NCBI RefSeq assembly: GCF_000756665.1
Contig: NZ_ARXV01000003.1
Span: 1-64,000 of the forward strand
DNA: 64,000 nucleotides
Reading direction: 5' to 3'
Source of the DNA: Alcanivorax nanhaiticus
Lineage (GTDB): Bacteria; Pseudomonadota; Gammaproteobacteria; Pseudomonadales; Alcanivoracaceae
Each line of letters begins with the position of its first letter. The stretch's first letter is position 1. The position numbers and the translations under genes are program-made. The notes under the pieces are model-generated. The model saw only the letters and a list, made by a program, of their open reading frames with translations, ran no database searches and had not been told where the DNA came from. Of the stretch, positions 16,145-24,670 are shown piece after piece.

Positions 16145-17800
16145 TTACATGTTCGGGTAATTCGGGCCACCGGTACCTTCCGGAGCCACCCAGTTGATGT
16201 TCTGGGTGGGGTCTTTAATGTCACAGGTCTTGCAGTGTACGCAGTTCTGGGCGTTGATCTGGAAACGCTTGTCGCCAGTGTTCTCGTCCTCGACCACTTC
16301 GTACACGCCAGCCGGGCAATAACGCTGGGCCGGCTCGTCCCACTTGGGCAGGTTGACCTGCAGCGGTACGTTCGGGTCTTTCAGCGTCAGGTGACAGGGC
16401 TGATCTTCTTCGTGGTTGGTATTGGACAGGAATACGCTGTCCAGCTTGGCGAAGGTGATCTTGCCGTCCGGCTTCGGATAATCAATCTTCTTGCACTGGT
16501 CCGCCGGCTTCAGGGTGTCATGATCCGGGGTGGTGTCGTGCATGGTGATCGGCAGCTTGCCGTTGAACAGGTTGATGTCCACGAAGGCAAACGCAGAACC
16601 GATGAAGTTGCCGAACTTGTGCTGGGCAGGGCCGAAGTTGCGCTGTGCGTGCAGTTCTTCGTAGACCCAGCTCTTGTCGAAGGCTTCTTTATATTCGGTC
16701 AGCTCGTCGCTGCCACGGCCGCCTTTCAGGGCTTCCGCCAGAATTTCGGCAGCAATCATGCCGGACTTCATGGCAGTGTGGGTGCCCTTGATCTTGGCGA
16801 AGTTCAGGGTGCCGGCGTTACAGCCTACCAGCAGACCACCCGGGAAGGTCATCTTCGGCAGGGACTGCAGGCCGCCCTTGGCGATAGCACGGGCACCGTA
16901 GGAAACACGCTTGCCGCCTTCCAGGTGCTTTTTGATTTCCGGGTTGGTCTTCCAGCGCTGCATCTCATCGAACGGAGAGACGTGCGGGTTGGAGTAGGCC
17001 AGATCGGTGATCAGACCCAGGGCAACCTGGTTGTTCTCAATGTGGTACAGGAAAGCACCACCCGGGGAGCCGGACTCGCTTAGCGGCCAGCCAGCGGTGT
17101 GTACCACCAGGCCTTCCTGATGCTTGGCCGGGTCGATGTCCCACAGTTCCTTGATGCCGATACCGTAATGCTGCGGATCGGTACCTTCACGCAGGCTGTA
17201 CTTTTCCATCAGCTCTTTGCCGAGCTGACCACGGCAGCCTTCAGAGAAGATGGTGTACTTGGCGTGCAGCTCCATGCCAGGCATGTAGCTGTCTTTCTTT
17301 TCGCCATCGTGGCCGATGCCGAAATCACCGGTAGCGATCCCTTTCACGGAACCGTCTTCGTTGTAGAGGATCTCGTTGGCAGCAAAGCCCGGGAAGATCT
17401 CGATGCCGAGGCCTTCGGCTTGCTCACCCAGCCAGCGGCACAGGTTACCCAGGGAAATGATGTAGTTCCCTTCGTTGTGCATGGTCTTGGGTACGAACAG
17501 GTTTGGAACCTTTTGTGCCTTTTCAGGGCCAGTAAGGTAGTAGATCTCGTCGCCGGTGACCTTGGTGTTCACAGGTGCGCCCATCTCTTCCCAGTTGGGG
17601 AACAGTTCGTTCAGGGCACGTGGTTCAAGAACAGCACCAGAGAGGATATGGGCGCCGACTTCGGAGCCTTTCTCTACCACAACAACACTGATTTCCTGAC
17701 CGGTTTCCTGGGCGATCTGGCCCAGACGGCAAGCAGTTGCCAGACCGGAAGGACCGGCGCCGACGATGACTACGTCGACTTCCATAGATTCGCGTTCCAC
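16145..17800 (-). CDS. Electron transfer flavoprotein-ubiquinone oxidoreductase (ETF-QO)
   Basis: Membrane-bound enzyme that passes electrons from reduced ETF to ubiquinone, linking acyl-CoA dehydrogenases to respiration. It has 551 residues, the family length. It shows the FAD motif VIVGAGPSGLA near residue 13, a central ubiquinone-binding region, and a C-terminal 4Fe-4S cluster with CPAGVYE followed by CVHCKTCDIKDP. The GTG at 17800 has an ideal GAGGAG RBS; the ATG at 17785 lacks one. It is divergent from etfBA across 516 bp with a PsrA-like site, so all three genes are probably co-regulated by fatty acids. A long leader with a hairpin precedes the start. Confidence 0.95.
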   Translation of the reverse strand: MERESMEVDVVIVGAGPSGLATACRLGQIAQETGQEISVVVVEKGSEVGAHILSGAVLEPRALNELFPNWEEMGAPVNTKVTGDEIYYLTGPEKAQKVPNLFVPKTMHNEGNYIISLGNLCRWLGEQAEGLGIEIFPGFAANEILYNEDGSVKGIATGDFGIGHDGEKKDSYMPGMELHAKYTIFSEGCRGQLGKELMEKYSLREGTDPQHYGIGIKELWDIDPAKHQEGLVVHTAGWPLSESGSPGGAFLYHIENNQVALGLITDLAYSNPHVSPFDEMQRWKTNPEIKKHLEGGKRVSYGARAIAKGGLQSLPKMTFPGGLLVGCNAGTLNFAKIKGTHTAMKSGMIAAEILAEALKGGRGSDELTEYKEAFDKSWVYEELHAQRNFGPAQHKFGNFIGSAFAFVDINLFNGKLPITMHDTTPDHDTLKPADQCKKIDYPKPDGKITFAKLDSVFLSNTNHEEDQPCHLTLKDPNVPLQVNLPKWDEPAQRYCPAGVYEVVEDENTGDKRFQINAQNCVHCKTCDIKDPTQNINWVAPEGTGGPNYPNM

Positions 17801-17845
17801 AGCCTTCTCCTCGCTATCGGATTGCGTTTCGGCCCGGAAGCCACT

Positions 17846-17897
17846 GAGAAAGCTATTCTGAAGGGATTAACGCCCTTCAACCCAGAAAAGCTTTCTC
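17846..17897 (-). promoter_or_regulatory. Hairpin in the putative ETF-QO leader
   Basis: GAGAAAGCT ... AAGGG pairs with CCCTT ... AGCTTTCTC, with one bulge, 46 bp upstream of the GTG start. It has no T run, so it could be a leader structure rather than a terminator. Confidence 0.45.
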
Positions 17898-18068
17898 AGC
17901 AGCCGACCGTGGCCAGCCTTGGGGTGGCGCGGAGTATATAGAGATAGCAGTATCCGCACCACTGCCTGGGAGTCTCTGATTGACCCTGTTGCCCTGACGG
18001 AGTGTCAGGATGGGTACCTGTATAAGGAAGCAGCTGTTGCGCAGCGGCGCCCTGATCAGAGCCGTTTT

Positions 18069-18082
18069 CAAACAAGTGTTTG
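18069..18082. promoter_or_regulatory. PsrA-like operator between ETF-QO and etfBA
   Basis: CAAACAAGTGTTTG is a perfect dyad that fits the published PsrA pattern (G/C)AAAC-N2-4-GTTT(G/C). PsrA is a TetR-type fatty-acid sensor of pseudomonads, reported to control beta-oxidation and etf genes. It lies 269 bp from the ETF-QO start and 235 bp from the etfB start. Confidence 0.65.
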
Positions 18083-18316
18083 GATTATCTCTTGCTAGAT
18101 GCTTGATTTTCAACAATATGGCCGACCGGGAAGTCACAAATAAACCCATTTCCACCTGACCTATTTGCAGCAAAATCATCTGCTTACAGATTTTCGGCCT
18201 ATTGACCTGCTGTGGCCGAGCGTTCAAGATAGCGGCTCTTTCGCGGGGGTGGACCCGGCAACGGCGTCATGTCGCCTCCTTCTACAAGTCACCCAATGGA
18301 ACATTCCGAGGATCCT

Positions 18317-19066
18317 ATGAAGGTTCTTGTACCCATCAAGCGGGTCGTTGATTACAACGTCAAGGTTCGCGTGAAGGCTGACAACACTGGTGTTGATCTC
18401 GCCAATGTTAAAATGGCCATGAATCCCTTTTGTGAAATCGCTGTAGAAGAAGCGGTGCGCCTGAAAGAAAAGGGTGTGGTTACCGAAATCGTTGCCGTTT
18501 CCATCGGTCCCAAGACCGCTCAGGAACAGCTGCGTACTGCCATGGCTCTGGGCGCTGACCGCTCCATCCTGGTAGAAACTGACGAAGACGTTCAGCCGCT
18601 GGGCATTGCCAAGGCGCTGAAAGCTATCGTTGATGAAGAGAAGCCTGAGCTGGTTATTCTGGGCAAGCAGGCTATCGACGGCGATAACAACCAGACCGGC
18701 CAGATGCTGGCTGCTCTGACTGGCATGCCGCAAGGTACCTTCGCTTCCGAAGTGAATGTTGCTGATGGCAAAGTGAAAGTGACCCGTGAAATCGACGGTG
18801 GTCTGCAGACTGTTGAGCTGACCCTGCCGGCCGTGGTGACCACTGACCTGCGTCTGAACGAGCCGCGCTACGCGTCTCTGCCGAACATCATGAAAGCCAA
18901 GAAGAAGCCGCTGGACACCAAGACCGCTGCTGATCTGGGCGTTGACCTGACTCCGCGTGTGACCACCGTTAGCGTTGAAGCACCGGCTGAGCGTCAGGCT
19001 GGCATCATCGTTGGCTCCGTAGACGAGCTGGTTGAGAAACTGAAGAACGAAGCGAAGGTGATCTGA
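18317..19066 (+). CDS. etfB: Electron transfer flavoprotein, beta subunit
   Basis: 249-residue small subunit of ETF, which binds AMP and forms the FAD interface with EtfA. It starts [18 protein letters not shown] and has the ETF-beta signature block near [20 protein letters not shown] (residues 114-133), followed by [29 protein letters not shown]-type sequence at about 172-199. The ATG at 18317 follows GAGGATCCT. etfA starts on the A of its stop codon (TGATG), so translation is coupled. Codon use is strongly biased, as expected for a highly expressed gene. Confidence 0.96.
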   Translation: MKVLVPIKRVVDYNVKVRVKADNTGVDLANVKMAMNPFCEIAVEEAVRLKEKGVVTEIVAVSIGPKTAQEQLRTAMALGADRSILVETDEDVQPLGIAKALKAIVDEEKPELVILGKQAIDGDNNQTGQMLAALTGMPQGTFASEVNVADGKVKVTREIDGGLQTVELTLPAVVTTDLRLNEPRYASLPNIMKAKKKPLDTKTAADLGVDLTPRVTTVSVEAPAERQAGIIVGSVDELVEKLKNEAKVI

Positions 19067-19995
19067 TGAGTGTACTAGTTTACGCCGAACACGATAACGC
19101 CGCGCTCAACAAGGTCACCCTGAGCGTCGTTGCTGCTGCCAAGGCTATTGGTGGCGACATCACCGTACTGGTTGCCGGTAAAGGCTGTGGCGCTGTTGCT
19201 GAAGAAGCTGCCAAGATTGATGGCGTTTCCAAAGTACTGTGCGCAGACAACGATGCCTACGAGCATCAGCTGGCTGAGAACGTAGGTGATCTGGTTGCTG
19301 AAGTCGCTGCCGATTACACCCACGTTCTGGCTGCTGCCACCACTACTGGCAAGAACTTTGCTCCGCGCACTGCAGCTCTGCTGGACGTGGCTCAGGTTTC
19401 CGAGATCTCTGAAGTGATCGACGCGGATACCTTCAAGCGTCCGATCTACGCCGGTAACGCTATTGCTACCGTGAAGAGCTCCGATGCCAAGAAAGTGATC
19501 ACCGTGCGTGGTACTTCTTTCGATGGCGTTGCCGCTGAAGGTGGCTCTGCTGCCGTTGAAGCTCTGGACGTTGCCAAGAACGCTGGCACTTCTTCCTTCG
19601 TTGGTGAAGAGCTGGCCAAGTCTGACCGTCCTGAGCTGACTTCTGCCGAGATCGTGATCTCCGGTGGTCGTGGCATGGGTAACGGCGAGAACTTCGAAAT
19701 CCTGTACAAGCTGGCTGACAAGCTGGGCGCTGGCGTGGGTGCATCCCGTGCTGCCGTTGATGCAGGCTTCGTACCGAACGACATGCAGGTGGGTCAGACT
19801 GGCAAGATCGTTGCCCCGAACCTGTACGTTGCTGTGGGCATCTCCGGTGCCATCCAGCATTTGGCCGGCATGAAAGACTCCAAGGTCATCGTTGCAATCA
19901 ACAAGGACGAAGAAGCCCCGATCTTCCAGGTGGCGGATTACGGTCTGGTTGCCGACCTGTTCGACGCAGTACCGGAGCTGGACGGCAAGCTGTAA
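19066..19995 (+). CDS. etfA: Electron transfer flavoprotein, alpha subunit
   Basis: 309-residue FAD-binding subunit that accepts electrons from acyl-CoA dehydrogenases and delivers them to ETF-QO. The C-terminal FAD domain shows [14 protein letters not shown] (residues about 198-211), [30 protein letters not shown] and [14 protein letters not shown], the conserved ETF-alpha signature. It overlaps etfB by one base and is followed 25 bp later by a strong terminator. With the divergent ETF-QO it forms the electron route for beta-oxidation. Confidence 0.96.
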   Translation: MSVLVYAEHDNAALNKVTLSVVAAAKAIGGDITVLVAGKGCGAVAEEAAKIDGVSKVLCADNDAYEHQLAENVGDLVAEVAADYTHVLAAATTTGKNFAPRTAALLDVAQVSEISEVIDADTFKRPIYAGNAIATVKSSDAKKVITVRGTSFDGVAAEGGSAAVEALDVAKNAGTSSFVGEELAKSDRPELTSAEIVISGGRGMGNGENFEILYKLADKLGAGVGASRAAVDAGFVPNDMQVGQTGKIVAPNLYVAVGISGAIQHLAGMKDSKVIVAINKDEEAPIFQVADYGLVADLFDAVPELDGKL

Positions 19996-20020
19996 AAACA
20001 GCGCGCTATCTGCCTCAACA

Positions 20021-20048
20021 AAAAACCCGGCCTTGTGCCGGGTTTTTT
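20021..20048 (+). terminator. Terminator of etfBA
   Basis: AAAAAACCCGGC, loop CTTGT, GCCGGGTTTTTTG. Confidence 0.92.
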
Positions 20049-20099
20049 GTTTTTAGCTACGAGCTATGCTGATTGGATTAATTAAGAAAGGCAGAAAGG

Positions 20100-20340
20100 T
20101 TCCCCCATATGCCGGGATTTCTACGAAGCTGCTGTAGGAGTTCCACTTGAGGGACGAACCGTGCGAAGCACGGAATCGACCGCAGGGCGATCAGACTTTT
20201 CCGGGCTCGGCAGGTCGCAAAAGAATGGCCTCCCGTCGTGTTTGATTGTCGAAACTGGCTCCTCGCAACTCGAAATTTTTTCTCCTCGCCAGTGCCCGGA
20301 TCGCGTGCAGACACGTTATTCGCTACGCTCACCGCTTCAG
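20100..20340. repeat. Degenerate repeat region with heptad element E3 and REP-like arms
   Basis: This 323-bp gap has no convincing gene. It has a GCTGTAGGAG half (family B) on the left, a GTGCGAAGCAC hairpin, and at 20248-20290 the right arm of a heptad element (TCGCAACTCGAAA, then CTCCTCGCC). The matching left arm is eroded. Confidence 0.55.
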
Positions 20341-20371
20341 GGCCGCGTTCCCACAGAAAAATGGAGGATGC

Positions 20372-21148
20372 ATGTTTTCAGGAAAAACCGCCCTTATTAC
20401 CGGCGCCTCCAGTGGCATTGGCGAGGAAATGGCCCGTCAGTTGGCAGAGCAGGGCTGCCATCTGATTCTAGTCGCACGACGCACGGAGCGAATGCTGGCC
20501 TTGAAATCGGAATTGTCTGCCGTGACGGTGGATGTGATCACTGTGGATCTTGCTGAGCTGCAAGCCCCCGTCAGGATTTTCGATCAGGTAGCCGCTCTGG
20601 GAAGGCAGGTAGATATCTTGATCAATAATGCCGGCTTTGGTTTTCAGAAGCCGATGCTGGAAATGACGCCGGATGAACAACTGGGCATGGTGGATGTGAA
20701 TGACCGTGCCCTGCTGGCGTTGACCCGTCTTTTCGCCGCACCCATGGCGGTGCGAGGCGAGGGCTGGATTCTCAACGTGAGTTCCGTTTCCGCCTGGTTT
20801 CCGATTCCCGGGATGGCCGTGTATGCGGCAAGCAAAGCCTTTGTGCAAACATTGGGCAGGGCGCTGCATGAGGAACTGAAACCTTCAGGCATTACGGTGA
20901 CTACCTTGAGTCCCGGTGGCACCCGCACAGAGTTTTCCGCCAAGGCCCGCGGGCAGATGGATCCGACCCTTGAAAAAGCCATGATGCCGGTAGGCCCTGT
21001 GGCTCGCGCCGGACTGCAAGCTCTGGCCAAGGGAAAGCCCGTGGTCGTGCCAGGCGCGATATACCAGCTAATGACAGGCCTTACCCGGTTGTTGCCTGGA
21101 GCGTGGGTGGTAAAGCTTGCTGGTGCGGTGATGGGCAGGCACCGGTAA
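20372..21148 (+). CDS. Short-chain dehydrogenase/reductase (SDR)
   Basis: A 258-residue classical SDR with the cofactor motif TGASSGIG (residues 10-17), NNAGFGF near 88, the catalytic Ser in VSSVSA and the YxxxK pair in YAASK near 153. The basic Arg pair after strand 2 (VARRTER) favours NADPH. The C-terminal tail (TRLLPGAWVVKLAGAVM) is hydrophobic, as in SDRs that act near membranes. The substrate is unknown. The ATG has a GGAGG RBS. The gene ends 329 bp before the Anbu operon and is not obviously part of it. Confidence 0.85.
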   Translation: MFSGKTALITGASSGIGEEMARQLAEQGCHLILVARRTERMLALKSELSAVTVDVITVDLAELQAPVRIFDQVAALGRQVDILINNAGFGFQKPMLEMTPDEQLGMVDVNDRALLALTRLFAAPMAVRGEGWILNVSSVSAWFPIPGMAVYAASKAFVQTLGRALHEELKPSGITVTTLSPGGTRTEFSAKARGQMDPTLEKAMMPVGPVARAGLQALAKGKPVVVPGAIYQLMTGLTRLLPGAWVVKLAGAVMGRHR

Positions 21149-21394
21149 GCGTCACCGGTATCTATTCCGTGAGTTAAGAGCAGGGCTCGGCCAGGGAAGT
21201 CGCTGAGCAACTGCCTGCCTCAAAAGCAGCTGCGTAACAGCAAAACGCGTCCTCGGCCGCTTAACAGCGGCAGCAACGCCTCCTTCGGTCCGCCCGAAAT
21301 TGGGCGCTATTTGCACCATGGGCTTTGCTGTGCCCTGTTTTGGATCTTTCCCCCGCTAAGTCCCTCAAAAAGCGCTCTTAAGGTATGCCCATTC
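21149..21394. promoter_or_regulatory. Upstream region of the Anbu operon
   Basis: No gene is seen. GCACCATGGGCTTTGC (from 21313) and a following GTGC resemble NtrC half-sites, but a full TGCAC-N7-GTGCA is not present. A GGCGGACCGAAGGAGGCG-like hairpin lies near 21280-21300. Confidence 0.35.
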
Positions 21395-21410
21395 TGGCAC
21401 AGGACTTGCT
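21395..21410 (+). promoter_or_regulatory. Sigma-54 promoter of the Anbu operon
   Basis: TGGCACAGGACTTGCT is an exact match to the sigma-54 (RpoN) -24/-12 consensus TGGCAC-N5-TTGCW. It is 67 bp before the first start codon, giving a leader of about 55 bases. Sigma-54 promoters need an enhancer-binding activator such as NtrC. Confidence 0.85.
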
Positions 21411-21476
21411 GTGGTGCTTAAGGAGAAGTGCTGAAGGGGCACGCCTGTAGTGTGCTTCAGGACCAAGGAATACGCC

Positions 21477-22916
21477 ATGCGGTCATTAAAGTTGCCGGCG
21501 GTGTCCGGTTTCGATGAGATGATAGCGCCGGGCGGTGGGGCACGGCCTCACTACACGAGTTATCACGATTGGTTGCTGCGACAGGATCGCGGCTTGCTGC
21601 AACGCAAACGCAAGGAAGCGGAGCTTCAGTTTCACAGGGTGGGCATTACATTCAATGTGTATGGCGAGGATAGCGGCACTGAACGGCTGATTCCTTTCGA
21701 TACCTTGCCACGAGTGATTCCCGCCAGCGAATGGGATCTGCTTGAACGCGGCGCTATCCAGCGCGTTAACGCCCTGAACCTTTTTCTTCATGATATCTAT
21801 CACGACCAGAACATCATCCGTGATGGTCGGATACCTGCCGAACAGATCTTTGGTAACAGCCAGTACCAACCTTGTATGCAGGACGTGGACCTGCACAACC
21901 AGGTGTACTCGCACATTAGTGGCGTGGACCTGATCCGTGATGGAGAAGGGGACTGGTATGTGCTGGAGGACAATTTACGCACGCCCTCCGGCGTGAGTTA
22001 CATGATTGAAAACCGGCGCATGATGATGCGGTTGTTTCCGGAATTATTTGCGGAGCAGACGGTGGCGCCGGTCGAACACTATCCGACTCTTCTTTTGGAA
22101 ACACTGCAACAGAGTGCCTCGTATAGTCATCCGACAGTGGTGCTACTGACCCCTGGACAGTTCAACAGCGCTTATTTTGAACATGCCTTTCTAGCTCAGC
22201 AAATGGGGATTGAGTTGGTGGAGGGCGCGGATCTTTTTGTCAAAGACGGCTTTGTCTATATGCGCACCACCGCAGGGCCACAGCGGGTGGATGTTATTTA
22301 TCGGCGAATCGATGATGATTTTCTTGACCCGCTCGCGTTTCGTTCCGATTCCATGCTGGGAGTCCCCGGCCTGCTCTCTGTATACCGGCAGGGCAATGTG
22401 GTGCTGGCAAATGCGGTGGGCACCGGGGTGGGGGATGACAAGTCTATTTATCCTTATGTGCCGGACATGATTCGTTTCTATCTGGATGAAGAGCCGATCC
22501 TGAACAATGTGCCTACCTGGCAGTGCCGCAAGCCGGATGATCTGAAAGAAGTGTTAGAGAGGTTGCCCGAGTTGGTGGTCAAGGAAGTCCATGGCGCGGG
22601 TGGCTACGGGATGCTGGTAGGTCCTGCAGCCAGCCAGGCGGAGGTGGAGTTGTTCCGTGACCGGCTATTGGCTGACCCGGAAAACTATATTGCTCAACCG
22701 ACGTTGTCCCTGTCGACCTGTCCGATCTTTGTGGAAGAAGGGATTGCGCCGCGTCACATTGATTTGCGCCCCTTTGTTCTCAGCGGCAATGAGACACGGG
22801 TGGTGCCCGGTGGGCTGACGCGGGTGGCCATGAAGTCGGGCTCGTTGGTGGTGAATTCTTCTCAGGGGGGCGGCACTAAGGATACCTGGGTACTGGAAGG
22901 CGGGGAGGAGACCTGA
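21477..22916 (+). CDS. Circularly permuted type-2 ATP-grasp protein (Anbu operon)
   Basis: A 479-residue protein of the COG2308 type (DUF404/DUF407). Recognisable blocks include HYTSYHDWLLRQDRGLL-like sequence, GITFNVYGEDSGTERLIPFD near residue 58, VLEDNLRTPSGVSYM near 165, KEVHGAGGYGML near 372 and IAPRHIDLRPF near 425. ATP-grasp enzymes join a carboxylate to an amine using ATP, so this one is predicted to make a peptide or amide bond. The RBS is AAGGA. Its stop overlaps the next start (TGATG). It is first in a four-gene operon with alpha-E, transglutaminase and Anbu genes behind a sigma-54 promoter. The real substrate is unknown. Confidence 0.93.
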   Translation: MRSLKLPAVSGFDEMIAPGGGARPHYTSYHDWLLRQDRGLLQRKRKEAELQFHRVGITFNVYGEDSGTERLIPFDTLPRVIPASEWDLLERGAIQRVNALNLFLHDIYHDQNIIRDGRIPAEQIFGNSQYQPCMQDVDLHNQVYSHISGVDLIRDGEGDWYVLEDNLRTPSGVSYMIENRRMMMRLFPELFAEQTVAPVEHYPTLLLETLQQSASYSHPTVVLLTPGQFNSAYFEHAFLAQQMGIELVEGADLFVKDGFVYMRTTAGPQRVDVIYRRIDDDFLDPLAFRSDSMLGVPGLLSVYRQGNVVLANAVGTGVGDDKSIYPYVPDMIRFYLDEEPILNNVPTWQCRKPDDLKEVLERLPELVVKEVHGAGGYGMLVGPAASQAEVELFRDRLLADPENYIAQPTLSLSTCPIFVEEGIAPRHIDLRPFVLSGNETRVVPGGLTRVAMKSGSLVVNSSQGGGTKDTWVLEGGEET

Positions 22917-23845
22917 TGCTGAGTCGCACTGCTTCCGACCTTTATTGGCTATCCCGCTACTTTGAGCGTGCAGAGAATACGGCGCGGATGCTGGATGTGG
23001 TCTGGAATCTCTCGCTGATTCGTTTTGCGGTAGATACTCAGGCGGAAATCGCCGCGCCGTTAGCGATCACCGGGACAGGGGATCACTACGGTTCACGGTA
23101 TGGGAAAGTCACCATTCAGAACGTGTTGTTCTTCTTCACGCTTGATGCGGATAGTCCCGCCAGTATTTATTCCTGCCTCCGCCAGGCCAGAGCCAGCGCC
23201 CATGCGGTTCGCGGCAAGATCACCGCGGAAATGTGGGAAAGCGTGAACAGCACCTGGCTGGAGCTGAAAGACATTCGGCAGATGGGATTGCAGGCCTATG
23301 GTGAAACTGCGTTCTTTGAATGGGTCAAGAACCGCTCGCATCTGTTCCGCGGGGCTACCTATGGCACCTTGATGCGCAGTGATACTTTTCGCTTTCTGCG
23401 ATTGGGCACCTTCATTGAACGGGCGGATAACACCGCACGAATTCTCGATGTAAAACATCGGGAAGGGCAGCAGGAATCCAACACCACGCTGGATTATTAC
23501 CGTTGGCATGCGTTGTTGCGCTCGGTAGGCGCTTATGAAGCCTTCCGCGAAATGTTCAGTGAAACCATTAATGCTGAGCGGGTAGCGGAGTTGCTGATTC
23601 TGCGTCCTGAAGTGCCTCGCTCACTGCTTTCCTGCCTGCAAATGCTGTGTGAATTACTGCCTTCTATTGAAGGAAACGCCGGTCTCGAATCAAAGCGGCT
23701 GGCAGCGGTACAGCTTGCCAGGCTGCAGTACGGGGACATGAATCATATCGTCGATATCGGGCTGCACGATTATTTGACCGACTTCCTGCGCCGGGTCAAT
23801 GAGCTGGCGGATACCATTCAAAGTGAATATCTGGAGCTGGTATGA
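22916..23845 (+). CDS. Alpha-E domain protein (DUF403, Anbu operon)
   Basis: A 309-residue helical protein of the COG2307 alpha-E family. The start MLSRTASDLYWLSRYFERAENTARML-type sequence (residues 1-26) is diagnostic, and the related FLRLGTFIERADNTARILDVK block lies near 163-183, showing an internal repeat of the E-R-A-(E/D)-N-T-A-R motif. No enzymatic activity is known; the family always accompanies the ATP-grasp protein and may be a scaffold. It overlaps both neighbours by one to four bases, a tightly coupled operon. Confidence 0.93.
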   Translation: MLSRTASDLYWLSRYFERAENTARMLDVVWNLSLIRFAVDTQAEIAAPLAITGTGDHYGSRYGKVTIQNVLFFFTLDADSPASIYSCLRQARASAHAVRGKITAEMWESVNSTWLELKDIRQMGLQAYGETAFFEWVKNRSHLFRGATYGTLMRSDTFRFLRLGTFIERADNTARILDVKHREGQQESNTTLDYYRWHALLRSVGAYEAFREMFSETINAERVAELLILRPEVPRSLLSCLQMLCELLPSIEGNAGLESKRLAAVQLARLQYGDMNHIVDIGLHDYLTDFLRRVNELADTIQSEYLELV

Positions 23846-24639
23846 AACTGTCTATCCAACACAGTACGGAATACCGTTATTCAGAACGGGTAAAGCACAG
23901 CACGCAGTATCTTCGTCTCACGCCCAGGCCCTCTGCCAGGCAAAGGGTATTGAGTTGGCAGCTGGATCTTCCCGAGCATGCTGATGAAGGCTCCGATGGG
24001 TATAACAACATTCTTCATGTATTGACGCTGGACAAGCCACATCAACAGATCGCGCTGACGGTAAAAGGGGTGGTGGAAATTACCGATGAGGATGGTGAGG
24101 ACTGCGATCATCGCCTGTCTCCTTTGGTGTTTACCCGGCCCACCTTTTTAACCGAGTGCAATGAATCGCTGCTTGAGCTGGCGCATCGCCATGATGGACA
24201 AGAAGAATGCCTGCGGCTTGAGCGGTTGAGTGAATCCATTCTTGAGGGCATGCCGTTCACGCCGGGCGTGACCAGCGTGGCCAGTAATGCGCGGGAGGCC
24301 TGGAAACTGGGTAAAGGGGTTTGCCAGGACCATACCCATGTGTTCCTGGCTTGCTGCAGGGCACTGGGCATGCCTGCTCGCTACGTGAGTGGCTATTTGT
24401 ACAGCAAGGACTCTGAGCATGTGGCCAGCCACGCCTGGGCAGAAGTCTGGCAGGGGGACAGCTGGAAAACCTTCGACGTGACCAATCAGACCTGTCAGCC
24501 CCGTCATCATCTCAAACTGGCCGTTGGCATGGATTATATGGATGCCTGTCCGGTCCGTGGTGTACGCTTCGGCGGTGGAGTCGAGTCTCTGGAGGCAGTG
24601 GCACTGGTCAACCAGGCCGCATCAGAACGCATGCAGTGA
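23842..24639 (+). CDS. Transglutaminase-like cysteine protease (Anbu operon)
   Basis: A 265-residue protein with an N-terminal bacterial transglutaminase-like domain (residues 1-80, IQHSTEYRYSERVKHSTQYLRL) and a core with an intact triad: Cys161 (GKGVCQDHTHVF), His197 (ASHAWAEVW) and Asp212 (FDVTNQ). Bacterial proteins of this type usually cleave peptide or amide bonds, though transfer is possible. No signal peptide, so it acts in the cytoplasm with the ATP-grasp protein. The start overlaps the alpha-E stop (ATGA). Confidence 0.93.
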   Translation: MKLSIQHSTEYRYSERVKHSTQYLRLTPRPSARQRVLSWQLDLPEHADEGSDGYNNILHVLTLDKPHQQIALTVKGVVEITDEDGEDCDHRLSPLVFTRPTFLTECNESLLELAHRHDGQEECLRLERLSESILEGMPFTPGVTSVASNAREAWKLGKGVCQDHTHVFLACCRALGMPARYVSGYLYSKDSEHVASHAWAEVWQGDSWKTFDVTNQTCQPRHHLKLAVGMDYMDACPVRGVRFGGGVESLEAVALVNQAASERMQ

Positions 24640-24670
24640 CTGGCTGGGAACTTGATCGGAGCGAACAAGC

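Noticed and set aside
15982-16197. 71-codon frame before ETF-QO
   Set aside because: Overlaps the ETF-QO terminator and 3' end; composition is unlike protein.
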